The notes: generated from the sequence alone by a model not told the origin. A DNA stretch of 20,777 nucleotides from Rickettsiales bacterium (GCA_031266615.1 JAISAR010000070.1:1-20777); one strand, 5' to 3'. Counted from the stretch's first letter, positions 7,825 through 15,451 are shown. A program made the numbers and translations.

Positions 7825-8487
7825 TCATGAGAGACTGGAATAGTACATCTCATCCCAGAATGCCAGTTCAAGCTCTAATCCACTATGAAAGAATTCTAAC
7901 ATGTTCTTTTGTTCATCACTGCTGTATTTTTCATATAGCTTATTCATGATTTTAGTCACATCATCAATCATGTTATTTGCCATCTCGGTGTTAAAAAAAT
8001 CTATCCACTTCTGATATTTATTGTTAGGAGCGATGCCACTTTCCACAATGTGACGAACAACCATTTGATATATACAAAAACATGGGTAAGATGCTGCCAA
8101 ACCTTCAGCAACAGAATTATGATATGCAACGCGCATGAAAAAGTCAGTAAAAGCAGAACAAGACCTTGACTTTTTGTGGTTGTCAGATAAATCACAATCT
8201 GCGAAGTGTTCTCTATAGTAATCTCGTGTAGCAAAAGTGCCAACAGCTACACTGGTTAATTTATCCATTATTTCAATATCATGAGCTTTAGCTGCAATGA
8301 TCAATAAAGCGCGAGTGCAATCTGTTACATACAAACAATCCTGCTGAAGATAAAATTTAAATTTTTCATAATCTAGCGTATTATTCATTAACTCAACATT
8401 GAAGGGATGCTCCTTTATTTTTTCAATAAGGTCAGGTGATTCTCTTATAGCTATATCATAGAATTTCTCTTTTATTTTGTTACACAT
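7825..8487 (-). CDS. TenA-like protein 2 (thiaminase II / TENA-THI-4 family)
   Basis: A 220-residue TenA-family paralog of the next gene on the same strand. The core motifs are HPFNVELMNNTL (27-38), QQD with D50, a tyrosine Y53 at the Tyr47 position, C136 in the YPCFCIY nucleophile motif, and E207 in LELAFW. This copy keeps more of the classical active site than its partner; the positions matching Tyr112 and Tyr163 still appear to be phenylalanine (FTDFFM, WIDFF). The ATG at 8487 has a GAGG ribosome-binding site. A salvage role in thiamine or pyrimidine metabolism is the default guess, and no other thiamine gene is in the window. It lies downstream of metK, with an AT-rich hairpin in the spacer that may separate or regulate the two. 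Confidence 0.87.
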   Translation of the reverse strand: MCNKIKEKFYDIAIRESPDLIEKIKEHPFNVELMNNTLDYEKFKFYLQQDCLYVTDCTRALLIIAAKAHDIEIMDKLTSVAVGTFATRDYYREHFADCDLSDNHKKSRSCSAFTDFFMRVAYHNSVAEGLAASYPCFCIYQMVVRHIVESGIAPNNKYQKWIDFFNTEMANNMIDDVTKIMNKLYEKYSSDEQKNMLEFFHSGLELELAFWDEMYYSSLS

Positions 8488-8522
8488 TTTGTGAGCCTCA
8501 TAAATATGAAGATTATTACTAA

Positions 8523-8559
8523 TAAAGTATAATTATTATGAAAAACTAATTATACTTTA
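8523..8559 (-). terminator. 13-bp perfect inverted repeat between metK and tenA-like 2
   Basis: The arms TAAAGTATAATTA (8523-8535) and TAATTATACTTTA (8547-8559) are perfect, with an 11-base loop. The hairpin sits 43 bases past the metK stop and 35 bases before the tenA-like 2 start. On the minus strand it is followed by TTAGTAATAATC rather than a T-run, so it could be a weak metK terminator, an RNA stability element or an operator for the tenA pair. Confidence 0.4.
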
Positions 8560-8602
8560 ACTATAGGTTAGTATATCAGTATTAAGCTATAAATCAAAAA
8601 CT

Positions 8603-9775
8603 TTAGCAATCTAAAGAAATTTTTTTGTTGTTCCCCATATTAAACTCCCTACAAAGAACATCAGATAAATCTATGTTTTCCCAAGAGAATCCACCATCTT
8701 CTTCTGATTTCTTACCAAAGTGTCCATAACAGGCTGTGCGTTTGTATATAGGACAGCTAAGCGATAAATGTTTGATGATACCTTTAGTTGATAAATCTAT
8801 GTTATCTTCGATAAGCTTTTTAATCCTCTTCTCATCTACCGTATTTGTACCAAATGTATCGATGTAGAATGAGGTAGGTTTTGACACACCAATTGCATAA
8901 GAAAGCTGCACAAGACAGCGCTCAGCTAAGCCTGCAAAGACAGTATTTTTAGCAAGATATCTTGCCATATAAGCTGCAGATCTATCAACCTTTGTTGCGT
9001 CTTTTCCAGAAAACGCTCCCCCGCCATGTGGAATATATCCTCCATAAGTATCAACCATGATTTTTCGTCCGGTTAATCCACAATCACCAACTGGTCCACC
9101 AACAACAAACCTACCAGTTGGATTGACCAAGAGATTTTCCTCAGAACACATCCACCCTTTAGGCAAAGATGAAACTATGCAAGGGTAAATTATTTCTTTT
9201 ACCTTTAATTGATCCAGATTTTCAGGGTGCTGTATTGAAACGATAATACTTTCAGCACGTACTGGAAGGTTATTCTCATACGCCAAGGTGATTTGCGATT
9301 TTGCATCTGGACCAAGTTTTGCTTCTTTAGCTACACTCATGATATTTTTTAAAATCAAGTGTGCATAAAAAGTTGGCGCCGGCATAAGACTTTCTGTCTC
9401 TGTCGTTGCATAGCCATACATTATGCCCTGATCTCCAGCACCTTGGTCCACCCCTATTGCAATGTCATTTGATTGTTCATGCAGCAATATATTTACTTTC
9501 ACTTTTCTCCAGTGGAAACCATCGCATTCATAGCCAATATCTTTTATTGTATCCCTCACAATATTTTCAATTCTGCTATTTGCGATGTTAGGTCCAAACA
9601 CTTCTCCTGCTATAATAACGTTATCTTTGGTAACTAAAGTCTCTATTGCGGTTCGCGAGGAAGGATCAGTAAAAAGGTACTCATCAAGTATTGCATCTGA
9701 AATTTGATCTGCTACTTTGTCTGGATGACCAGCTGCAACTGATTCACTGGTAATTAAATTTTTATATAAACTCAT
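8603..9775 (-). CDS. metK: S-adenosylmethionine synthase MetK
   Basis: This enzyme makes S-adenosylmethionine from methionine and ATP, supplying the methyl donor for RNA, protein and DNA methylation. At 390 residues it is full length (E. coli 384), with the three-domain family landmarks. These are TSESVAAGHPDK at the N-terminus (H17 and D19 at the ATP and magnesium site), the GAGDQGIMYGYAT loop, GGPVGDCGLTGRKI, and the phosphate-binding segment HGGGAFSGKDATKVDRSAAY. The ATG at 9775 was used. In several Rickettsia species metK is known to be decaying; here the frame is intact. It is the first gene of a minus-strand run leading to the tenA-like genes, ctaE and ruvC. No convincing promoter was found in the short gap to tRNA-Ile. 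Confidence 0.97.
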   Translation of the reverse strand: MSLYKNLITSESVAAGHPDKVADQISDAILDEYLFTDPSSRTAIETLVTKDNVIIAGEVFGPNIANSRIENIVRDTIKDIGYECDGFHWRKVKVNILLHEQSNDIAIGVDQGAGDQGIMYGYATTETESLMPAPTFYAHLILKNIMSVAKEAKLGPDAKSQITLAYENNLPVRAESIIVSIQHPENLDQLKVKEIIYPCIVSSLPKGWMCSEENLLVNPTGRFVVGGPVGDCGLTGRKIMVDTYGGYIPHGGGAFSGKDATKVDRSAAYMARYLAKNTVFAGLAERCLVQLSYAIGVSKPTSFYIDTFGTNTVDEKRIKKLIEDNIDLSTKGIIKHLSLSCPIYKRTACYGHFGKKSEEDGGFSWENIDLSDVLCREFNMGNNKKISLDC

Positions 9776-9820
9776 GCTTTAGGCTTCTGCTCACACAATG
9801 TCAAAGTTGTTATAGAAAAT

Positions 9821-9839
9821 CCATTTAGTAATTACTAAA

Positions 9840-9842
<3 letters not shown>
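9821..9842 (-). terminator. 22-bp perfect palindrome, probable terminator of rplU-rpmA-tRNA-Ile
   Basis: CCATTTAGT, a central AATT, and ACTAAATGG form a perfect 22-bp palindrome. Read on the minus strand it begins within the encoded CCA of tRNA-Ile and is followed by ATTTTCTAT. It could act as an intrinsic terminator for the rplU operon. The stem includes the tRNA CCA end, so folding would couple termination with 3' processing. Confidence 0.5.
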
Positions 9843-9916
<74 letters not shown>

Positions 9917-10186
9917 CTAAGCTGAAACTTGTATATTATCCGCAGGCAAGATATCAATAAAAGTCTTTTTATTTACTGACTTTCTAAATTTGACCCAGCC
10001 TTCCACTTTAGCAAAAATTGTGTGGTCTTTACCCATACCAACATTCCTTCCAGGATGAAATTTTGTACCTCTTTGACGGACAATTATGTTACCAGGAATA
10101 ACTTTTCCGTTCTTTTTTATCCCTAACCTACGACCTGCGGAGTCTCTACCATTACAGGAACTACCACCTGATTTTTTAGTTGCCAT
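9917..10186 (-). CDS. rpmA: 50S ribosomal protein L27
   Basis: A large-subunit ribosomal protein whose N-terminus reaches towards the peptidyl-transferase centre and helps position tRNA. It is 89 residues long, with the expected start MATKKSGGSSCNGRDSAGRR and the conserved core VIVRQRGT-like (IIVRQRGTKFHPG) and GMGKDHTIFAKVEG. The N-terminus directly precedes the glycine-serine region, so no processed N-terminal extension is seen. The ATG at 10186 has a GGGG ribosome-binding site. It lies 10 bases after rplU, the standard bacterial order. Its stop codon directly abuts tRNA-Ile. Confidence 0.97.
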   Translation of the reverse strand: MATKKSGGSSCNGRDSAGRRLGIKKNGKVIPGNIIVRQRGTKFHPGRNVGMGKDHTIFAKVEGWVKFRKSVNKKTFIDILPADNIQVSA

Positions 10187-10196
10187 ATCTTACCCC

Positions 10197-10499
10197 TTAT
10201 TTTTGAAGATTAATTTCATTGATACGAAGAACAGTTATATATTGCCTATGACCAGTTTTCCTACGGTAATTTTTTCTTCTCTTCTTTTTAAAAATTATAA
10301 TTTTCTCCCCTCTGCGTTGTTCAAGCACTTCAGCTTTAACAGTAGCATTAGGTGAATAAGATAAACCGTTCCCTGAAAGGCAAACTACCTTATCAATCTC
10401 TACCTCCTTTCCTTCCTCAGCTTCTAGTTTTTCTACTTTTATTACACTACCTTTTTTTACTAGATACTGCTTTCCACCTGTTTCAATCACCGCAAACAT
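10197..10499 (-). CDS. rplU: 50S ribosomal protein L21
   Basis: A large-subunit ribosomal protein that binds 23S rRNA. The product is 100 residues, the normal length. It opens with the family signature MFAVIETGGKQYLVKKG and has the basic C-terminal motif KIIIFKKKRRKNYRRKTGHRQ followed by a short tail. The ATG at 10499 has no strong Shine-Dalgarno sequence. It is the first gene of rplU-rpmA-tRNA-Ile, driven by the promoter at 10530-10558. The ankyrin gene now sits immediately upstream of that promoter on the same strand. Confidence 0.97.
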   Translation of the reverse strand: MFAVIETGGKQYLVKKGSVIKVEKLEAEEGKEVEIDKVVCLSGNGLSYSPNATVKAEVLEQRRGEKIIIFKKKRRKNYRRKTGHRQYITVLRINEINLQK

Positions 10500-10529
10500 A
10501 ACAAATATACACTTTCACTGTTAACTTTA

Positions 10530-10558
10530 ATCGTAAAGGATGTCATATATGCTGTCAA
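10530..10558 (-). promoter_or_regulatory. rplU operon promoter
   Basis: On the minus strand, TTGACA (10558-10553) and TACGAT (10535-10530) are separated by exactly 17 bases, with a perfect -35 and a 4-of-6 -10. Transcription would start near 10523, 24 bases ahead of the rplU ATG. The -35 lies inside a short sequence that recurs at 13600-13638. Confidence 0.6.
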
Positions 10559-10593
10559 GACAAATAATTTTCCTCCTCTCAAGCTACATTAAA
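10539..10593. repeat. Direct repeat at the 3' edge of the ankyrin gene
   Basis: The segment GATGT, GCTGTCAAGACAAAT, then CCTCTCAAGCTACATTAAA recurs with a few differences and two deletions at 13600-13638 in the same orientation, just upstream of the ankyrin gene. The left copy includes the ankyrin gene stop codon and the -35 box of the rplU promoter. Confidence 0.6.
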
Positions 10594-13510
10594 CACTTTC
10601 AGCAGACACAGTATGGGCTAAAAGTAACTCCACAAGTTTGTTACGATAACCGGCATAATGTAATGCTGTCAGTTTATCATCATCTCTAGCGTTAATGTCT
10701 GCATTGTGTTTTAGCAGTGTTTTCACTATATCAACTTTTCTCATCATAGCAGCAAAGTGTAATGGAATCCTGCTGTATTTGTTTTTAGCATTAACATCAG
10801 CACCATTACTAATAAGGTGCTTTACTACACCCAATTCTCCACTATAAGCAGCAGAGTGTAACGGAGTATTGCAACATTCGTCTTTAGCATTAACATCAGC
10901 ACCATTACTAATAAGGTGCTTCACTACACCCAATTTTCCAGCTTCAGAAGCTAAATGCAACGGAGTTCTGTTAAATTTGTTTTCAGCATTAATATCAGCA
11001 CCTATTCTGATTAGATATTTTACTGCGTCAAAACTACCAGCCTCAGCAGCAAAGTGTAACGGTGTATACCCATACCCGCTCTTAATGTTAATATTAATAC
11101 CCTTACCAATAAAATACTTTACTATGCTCACACTTCCACACTTAGCAGCTGCGTGTAATGGAATCGAACTATAATCGCTATCTTTAGCATCAACATCAGC
11201 ACCTTTGCTAACCAGGTGCTGTGTTACATCCAATTTTCCATTTGCAGCAGCAATGTGTAATGGAGTTTGACCATGATTGTTTACAACGTTAACAGTTCTT
11301 ACCAATCTATCTGGATAATGTTTTTCTATATGTGCTATTATTACACTAACTGCTTCACAATTACCACTTGCAGCAAGAAAGTGCAAAGGGGCACTTTCCT
11401 TTATAAAAAATGGTTCTCTATGTATATAAGATGAGTTAAAATAAAAACCATCAATTAACTTACCATATTTACTTGCATATCCCCAAATAGATGTAACATG
11501 ACTTGCACTGTCCACTACTCTACTACTATTTATCAATTCTAGAGCCTTTCTGAGCACCTCTTCTTCCCGGTCTTCCTTTTTCAAATTCAACTCAGTTACT
11601 TTCTGTACTAGTCTGTGAATGTTTGCCACTCCTTCTTTTAAGTCAATCATTGAATATCTATCGAGTAGCTCAACAGCCTCCCATAGCTTTTCCTTATCCT
11701 CTGCTATTAACTTTGAAAAGACTTCTCCTATACGAATCTTGTCAGGAGCAAGATAAGCCATTACTTCTAGAATCTTCAATGCTTCTGGCCCACATTCTCT
11801 TTTTGCTATAGCATCAATCGTAATTTTCCAAGCTATGAATGTTGTTTTAGTATAACGGTCACTTTTATATTTGGACTCAAAGTCAAGTAGCTTATCCGCT
11901 TCTTTTTTATATCTTTTCAGATAGTCACTGACTCCAACTCTTTCTTCACCTCTGCAACTTAATACAATATTGCTTTCATTTATATATGCAACTGCTTGCC
12001 CCAAAGCTAGTGGGAAATATTGTAACTCCTCTGTTAGTTTTTTTATTTCTTCATCTTGTAAATTATCTCTTATATTTAAAGCTCTCTTAACAAACTTTAC
12101 AGCCTCCGTTTCCTTGAACACACCTAGCTGTATTGTTTTTATCTCTCCCTCGCTTTCTGCTATTCTCCAATTTTTATTACGAGAAGTAATTAAAATGTAA
12201 GGTTTTTTACATCCAAGTGACAAAGATGAAGGTAAAAATCTTCTAATATCTTTATATTCTTCAGCATTATCAAAAATGAATAGGCTCTTCCTTCTCCTTC
12301 TTGCAAAGAAAGCATATATTTCTTCAACAATAGCTTCTATCGTTTTGTTCCTTCCGTGCTTATCTTTGGGAGAAATATCTACTCTCTTGTCTTCAGCCAA
12401 CCTCAAGAAAGAATTTTTTATATACTCAAAGTTTTCAGCATTTATCCAGATAACATTACCATAATAATCCTTTCCATATTTGTAAGCATATTTCCTAGCC
12501 AACTCACTCTTACCTATCCCCCCAAGACCACTAATAGCAGCAGCCCGTGATATAACTTCTTGTTTTTTTGCACTTCTTTGCAGCACATTATGCAGAGCTG
12601 TTACCACTCTGCCTCTCCCAGTAAAAGACGCTACTGGCTCTATTATTTCAAACCAAACTGCTCCTAAAATTTCTTCTCTTATTTCTTCAAGTAGCGCTTT
12701 CGCTTGCTCGTATGATAGAAACTCCTCTTCTTCTTTTTCCATCAAATTCAGCACTTCTTCCCGGTAACGGCTGCAGAAGTGCTTCACATCGGTATTGCTG
12801 AATTCCTTGCAAAACTCACTTTTAATGATCTCACGTAGTTCAGTTCCGCTTGGCAAATTGACTGCAAATATTAATTTATTTAAAAAGTCTTCTATTTCTT
12901 CATCGCTGACTTCTCTACCTACCTCACGCTTTATAAAATCCTTATTTTCCTGCAAGTATGAGATAACACTACTATCAAATTTATATCTTGCACCATTACC
13001 TACATCCAGAAACTCATCTTGTGTATCTACCCTTATAACTGAAATTTCCTTTCCTTCATTCTTTCCACTCGACATCATTCTCAGTTTTCTCACTCCGTGT
13101 TGTGTCGAATCTGCGAAATCAAAATCAGCATTTGTAACAATAACAAAATCTCCTATTTTACCCTCAAACTCTTCATTACTCTTGATCTTCAAATAAGCAA
13201 TGAGGTATTTTATTAAGCCAAACGCACCACCCTTTCCTAGCGTCAATAAGTTACCTATGCTGATTTTTTTGTTTCTACCTTTCTTGTGCTTGGTTTGTAT
13301 AAATCTATGTATTATTTTCCCGTTTTCACGCCGAAGAACAATATCATCAAAATCTTTAGCTGACCTCTTCTCTGTAAATAGGTGAAAAGAATACTCTCTA
13401 TCTACTGCACGTTTAGAAAACAGCGCTAGCCATCCCACTTGGTACATAATACCAGGAAAGGTGCATTTAACCACTGAGCAGGACGATCTTCTAGACACCC
13501 TCAACCTCAC
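10589..13510 (-). CDS. Nuclease-STAND (NB-ARC) ATPase-ankyrin repeat protein
   Basis: A 973-residue three-part protein, numbered from the GTG at 13510. (1) About 20-130: a predicted Cap4/DUF4297-like PD-(D/E)xK nuclease domain with E47, FDD (54-56) and IQTKHK (Q72, K74). (2) About 290-640: an NB-ARC/STAND ATPase with Walker A GLGGIGKS (328-335), Walker B LFIFDNAE (D414), sensor ITSRN (441-445), a GLPL-like FPLAL (499-503) and the HRLVQ motif (632-636) at the MHD position. (3) About 705-965: eight ankyrin repeats at 33-residue spacing, TPLHxAA type. Effector-switch-repeat order resembles bacterial antiviral STAND (Avs) and NLR-like proteins, but no role is shown; a host-directed role is equally possible. 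The start is uncertain: GTG at 13498 has the best ribosome-binding site (GAGG), and ATG at 13447 lies just before the conserved YQVG. No signal peptide or membrane helix is seen. Confidence 0.85.
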   Translation of the reverse strand: MRLRVSRRSSCSVVKCTFPGIMYQVGWLALFSKRAVDREYSFHLFTEKRSAKDFDDIVLRRENGKIIHRFIQTKHKKGRNKKISIGNLLTLGKGGAFGLIKYLIAYLKIKSNEEFEGKIGDFVIVTNADFDFADSTQHGVRKLRMMSSGKNEGKEISVIRVDTQDEFLDVGNGARYKFDSSVISYLQENKDFIKREVGREVSDEEIEDFLNKLIFAVNLPSGTELREIIKSEFCKEFSNTDVKHFCSRYREEVLNLMEKEEEEFLSYEQAKALLEEIREEILGAVWFEIIEPVASFTGRGRVVTALHNVLQRSAKKQEVISRAAAISGLGGIGKSELARKYAYKYGKDYYGNVIWINAENFEYIKNSFLRLAEDKRVDISPKDKHGRNKTIEAIVEEIYAFFARRRRKSLFIFDNAEEYKDIRRFLPSSLSLGCKKPYILITSRNKNWRIAESEGEIKTIQLGVFKETEAVKFVKRALNIRDNLQDEEIKKLTEELQYFPLALGQAVAYINESNIVLSCRGEERVGVSDYLKRYKKEADKLLDFESKYKSDRYTKTTFIAWKITIDAIAKRECGPEALKILEVMAYLAPDKIRIGEVFSKLIAEDKEKLWEAVELLDRYSMIDLKEGVANIHRLVQKVTELNLKKEDREEEVLRKALELINSSRVVDSASHVTSIWGYASKYGKLIDGFYFNSSYIHREPFFIKESAPLHFLAASGNCEAVSVIIAHIEKHYPDRLVRTVNVVNNHGQTPLHIAAANGKLDVTQHLVSKGADVDAKDSDYSSIPLHAAAKCGSVSIVKYFIGKGININIKSGYGYTPLHFAAEAGSFDAVKYLIRIGADINAENKFNRTPLHLASEAGKLGVVKHLISNGADVNAKDECCNTPLHSAAYSGELGVVKHLISNGADVNAKNKYSRIPLHFAAMMRKVDIVKTLLKHNADINARDDDKLTALHYAGYRNKLVELLLAHTVSAESV
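10785..10941 (-). repeat. Near-identical ankyrin-coding units, 99-bp period
   Basis: Within the ankyrin region, about 57 bases at 10785-10842 recur 99 bases later at 10884-10941 with only two differences. Both encode LGVVKHLISNGADVNAK. The period equals one 33-residue ankyrin repeat, and the other repeats in the gene are much more diverged, so this unit pair was duplicated or homogenised recently. Confidence 0.75.
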
Positions 13511-13599
13511 ATAATTTTAAAAATAGTATCAGCAAATGGTAAAAAAGTAATAAACATTGATATACAGATACCATAGCATAGACCTGGGAACATTTGCAA

Positions 13600-13638
13600 G
13601 ATGTGCTGTCAGGACAAATCCTCTCAAGCTGCATTAAA
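13600..13638. repeat. Direct repeat at the 5' side of the ankyrin gene
   Basis: This is the partner of 10539-10593. GATGTGCTGTCAGGACAAAT is followed directly by CCTCTCAAGCTGCATTAAA, lacking two short stretches present in the other copy. It lies about 90 bases upstream of the ankyrin gene start. Read on the minus strand, the flank at 13700-13725 (TTAGCCCAT and what follows) vaguely resembles the end of the ankyrin gene, so this may be the tail of an older, lost copy. The rest of 13511-13752 holds nothing else I can recognise. Confidence 0.55.
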
Positions 13639-13752
13639 TGCCTCAGGTAGAGGTTGTCCATAAATACCGAATTGACCTTACCCAGAAAAAGGCACACACA
13701 TTGAGCAAAAATGGGCTAATAAGTCGGACTTGAGTTATGTTAAAACAGTATA

Positions 13753-13840
13753 CGGACGGAATGGGATTCGAACCCATGGTACGCTCATCACGTACGTCAG
13801 TTTTCAAGACTGGTGCCTTAAACCACTCGGCCATCCGTCC
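13753..13840 (-). tRNA. tRNA-Ser (anticodon UGA)
   Basis: An 88-base class II tRNA without an encoded CCA. The acceptor arms GGACGGA (13834-13840) and TCCGTCC (13754-13760) pair perfectly, with discriminator G, as expected for serine. The D arm reads GGCCGAGTGGTTTAAGGC. The anticodon loop CTTGAAA gives UGA, decoding UCA and other UCN codons. The long variable arm pairs GTACG with CGTAC, and the T loop is GGTTCGAATCC. It lies 47 bases past the mnmE stop on the same strand and could be co-transcribed with it. Confidence 0.97.
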
Positions 13841-13887
13841 ACTTCTTTTTTATCACAACATTTGATTTCAAGCAATCTATAAAAATT

Positions 13888-15216
13888 TCACTTGCCCACA
13901 CAGAAGTTATTGAATATATCATCCAATACTTCTTCAACACTAATAACCCCAGTTACCGCACTAAGTTCAATTGCTGCAAGCCTTAAGTCTTCGGATATTA
14001 GTTCAATCGGATTGTCTATATTAAAACGTCGTAAATGTTCTATAGCTCTCTGCATGCAATTTCTATGTCTTTGCCGAGTAATCAAAGGAGCGTCTCTATC
14101 GCAGCCAAATTTTTCCTCTACTTTTTCTTTAATCACAGAGATCAGCCTCTCTGTGCCTATTCCTTTTAAAATAGAAATAGGTAAAAAATCTATGTTGTTA
14201 ATTTTTATGTTGTGATTATCGGTGGTATCGTCAGCTTTGCTCAGCACGTAAATGGTGTCACTATTTGTAACGCTGCAATTGATATTGTGACGCTGTTTAA
14301 AGGAAAATAATTCTATTCTTAAATCAGCTTCACAAGACTTTTTTCTCGCACGACTTATGCCTTCTGATTCTACCGGATCTGAACTCTCACGAATTCCAGC
14401 AGTATCAGAAAGGATGATCGGATATCCGCCAATGTCGATATGAGCTTCAAGTACGTCCCTTGTTGTGCCTGAATATTCAGAAACAATAGCGATATCGCGT
14501 TTGGCAAGGAAATTAAATAGCGTTGATTTACCAACATTTGGTTCACCAGTTATCACAATATGTAAACCTTCACGCAATCTTTCACCACGTCTATTATCAT
14601 CCAGGTGGTCTTGTATTGACTGCACGAGAACTTGCACTTCATTACTGACTTTTTCCAGCTCGTTTCTTTCTGTTGCAACATCTTCTGGAAAATCTATGTA
14701 TGCTTCAATTTTGGATTGCATTGCTATCAGTCTCTGTCTCCAACCACTGTATAGCCTCTCCAATTCTCCTGATATCTGCCTGATTGCTTGTTTAGCTTGC
14801 ATTTTTGTCTCAGCATCAATCAAGTCGGCAATTCCCTCTATTTGCGTTAAGTCAAACTTGCCGTTTAGAAAGGCCCTAAGCGAGAATTCCCCAGGCTTAG
14901 CCATGACAAAGACTTTTGATAATTCCTCCAGGATAATCTTTATAACTGCTTTGCTTCCATGCACTTGCAACTCTATAACATCTTCGCCAGTGAAGCTGTT
15001 TGGAGCAGGAAAATAAATGGCTATTCCATTGTCAATCAACTGACCTGAATCATCATATAGATCAACTAAAGTAGCAAATCTAGGTTTGATGTCTTTTTTA
15101 ACATGAAAATGGTTTAAAGCTTTAAGTGCATGACTACCTGAAATCCTGATTACTGCAACCCCTGACTTACCAAATACGGTTGATAAAGCGAAAATAGTTT
15201 CACCTGTGTTTGTCAT
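13888..15216 (-). CDS. mnmE: tRNA modification GTPase MnmE
   Basis: With MnmG, MnmE installs the aminomethyl or carboxymethylaminomethyl group at C5 of wobble uridine in certain tRNAs, using GTP and methylene-tetrahydrofolate. The product is 442 residues (E. coli 454). It has the N-terminal folate-binding domain with the start ETIFALSTVFGKSGVAVIRISG, a helical domain, the G domain (about 215-375) and the C-terminal CxGK motif (FCVGK, 438-442). G-domain motifs are G1 GEPNVGKS (224-231), G2 TTRD (251-254) and G3 DTAG (271-274). The usual G4 NKxD reads SKAD at 326-329, a change at the guanine-contacting Asn that may be tolerated. The start is the ATG at 15216; a possible AAGGA lies rather far upstream. 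tRNA-Ser follows. Confidence 0.96.
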   Translation of the reverse strand: MTNTGETIFALSTVFGKSGVAVIRISGSHALKALNHFHVKKDIKPRFATLVDLYDDSGQLIDNGIAIYFPAPNSFTGEDVIELQVHGSKAVIKIILEELSKVFVMAKPGEFSLRAFLNGKFDLTQIEGIADLIDAETKMQAKQAIRQISGELERLYSGWRQRLIAMQSKIEAYIDFPEDVATERNELEKVSNEVQVLVQSIQDHLDDNRRGERLREGLHIVITGEPNVGKSTLFNFLAKRDIAIVSEYSGTTRDVLEAHIDIGGYPIILSDTAGIRESSDPVESEGISRARKKSCEADLRIELFSFKQRHNINCSVTNSDTIYVLSKADDTTDNHNIKINNIDFLPISILKGIGTERLISVIKEKVEEKFGCDRDAPLITRQRHRNCMQRAIEHLRRFNIDNPIELISEDLRLAAIELSAVTGVISVEEVLDDIFNNFCVGK

Positions 15217-15391
15217 ACATGAACTAGTTTATTCCTTAGCAATGCTACACTTAAGAAACCAAAACACCTAATTTGAAAGCGCTCAAAATTTTTATTCATT
15301 TTACTAATTTGCATTGACGTAGCACTACTGTGTTAATAAATCAAAGGCATCTATGAACATATTAGATAAAAAAATTTACAAAAGTCACCTA

Positions 15392-15420
15392 TTGGCTAGT
15401 ATTAACTTAATATTTATTAT
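15392..15420 (+). promoter_or_regulatory. Probable promoter of the SurA-like gene
   Basis: TTGGCT at 15392-15397 (4 of 6) and TATTAT at 15415-15420 (5 of 6) are separated by 17 bases, 31 bases before the ATG at 15452. Position and spacing are ideal. The rest of the 15217-15451 gap, which must also contain the mnmE promoter on the other strand, shows no further site I can defend. Confidence 0.45.
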
Positions 15421-15451
15421 AGAATTGATTATTAACTAAACAATCTTGCTT

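Noticed and set aside
9737..9770. TTGACA on the minus strand just ahead of metK as a promoter
   Set aside because: A 17-base spacer would put a poor -10 (TAAAGC) directly against the ATG, leaving no transcript leader.
13491..13697. 68-residue minus-strand ORF upstream of the ankyrin gene
   Set aside because: It crosses the direct repeat and overlaps the ankyrin start in another frame; no recognisable domain.
13643..13834. 63-residue minus-strand ORF beginning MAEWFKAPVLKTD
   Set aside because: It is the familiar false translation of a serine tRNA gene (tRNA-Ser, 13753-13840).
14465..15016. 183-residue plus-strand ORF opposite mnmE
   Set aside because: It is antisense to mnmE and rich in Ser and Cys as expected from reverse reading.
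15313..15345. TTGACG followed by a TAAATC box in the mnmE/SurA-like gap
   Set aside because: The -10 matches at only 3 of 6 and a better-placed promoter lies at 15392-15420.
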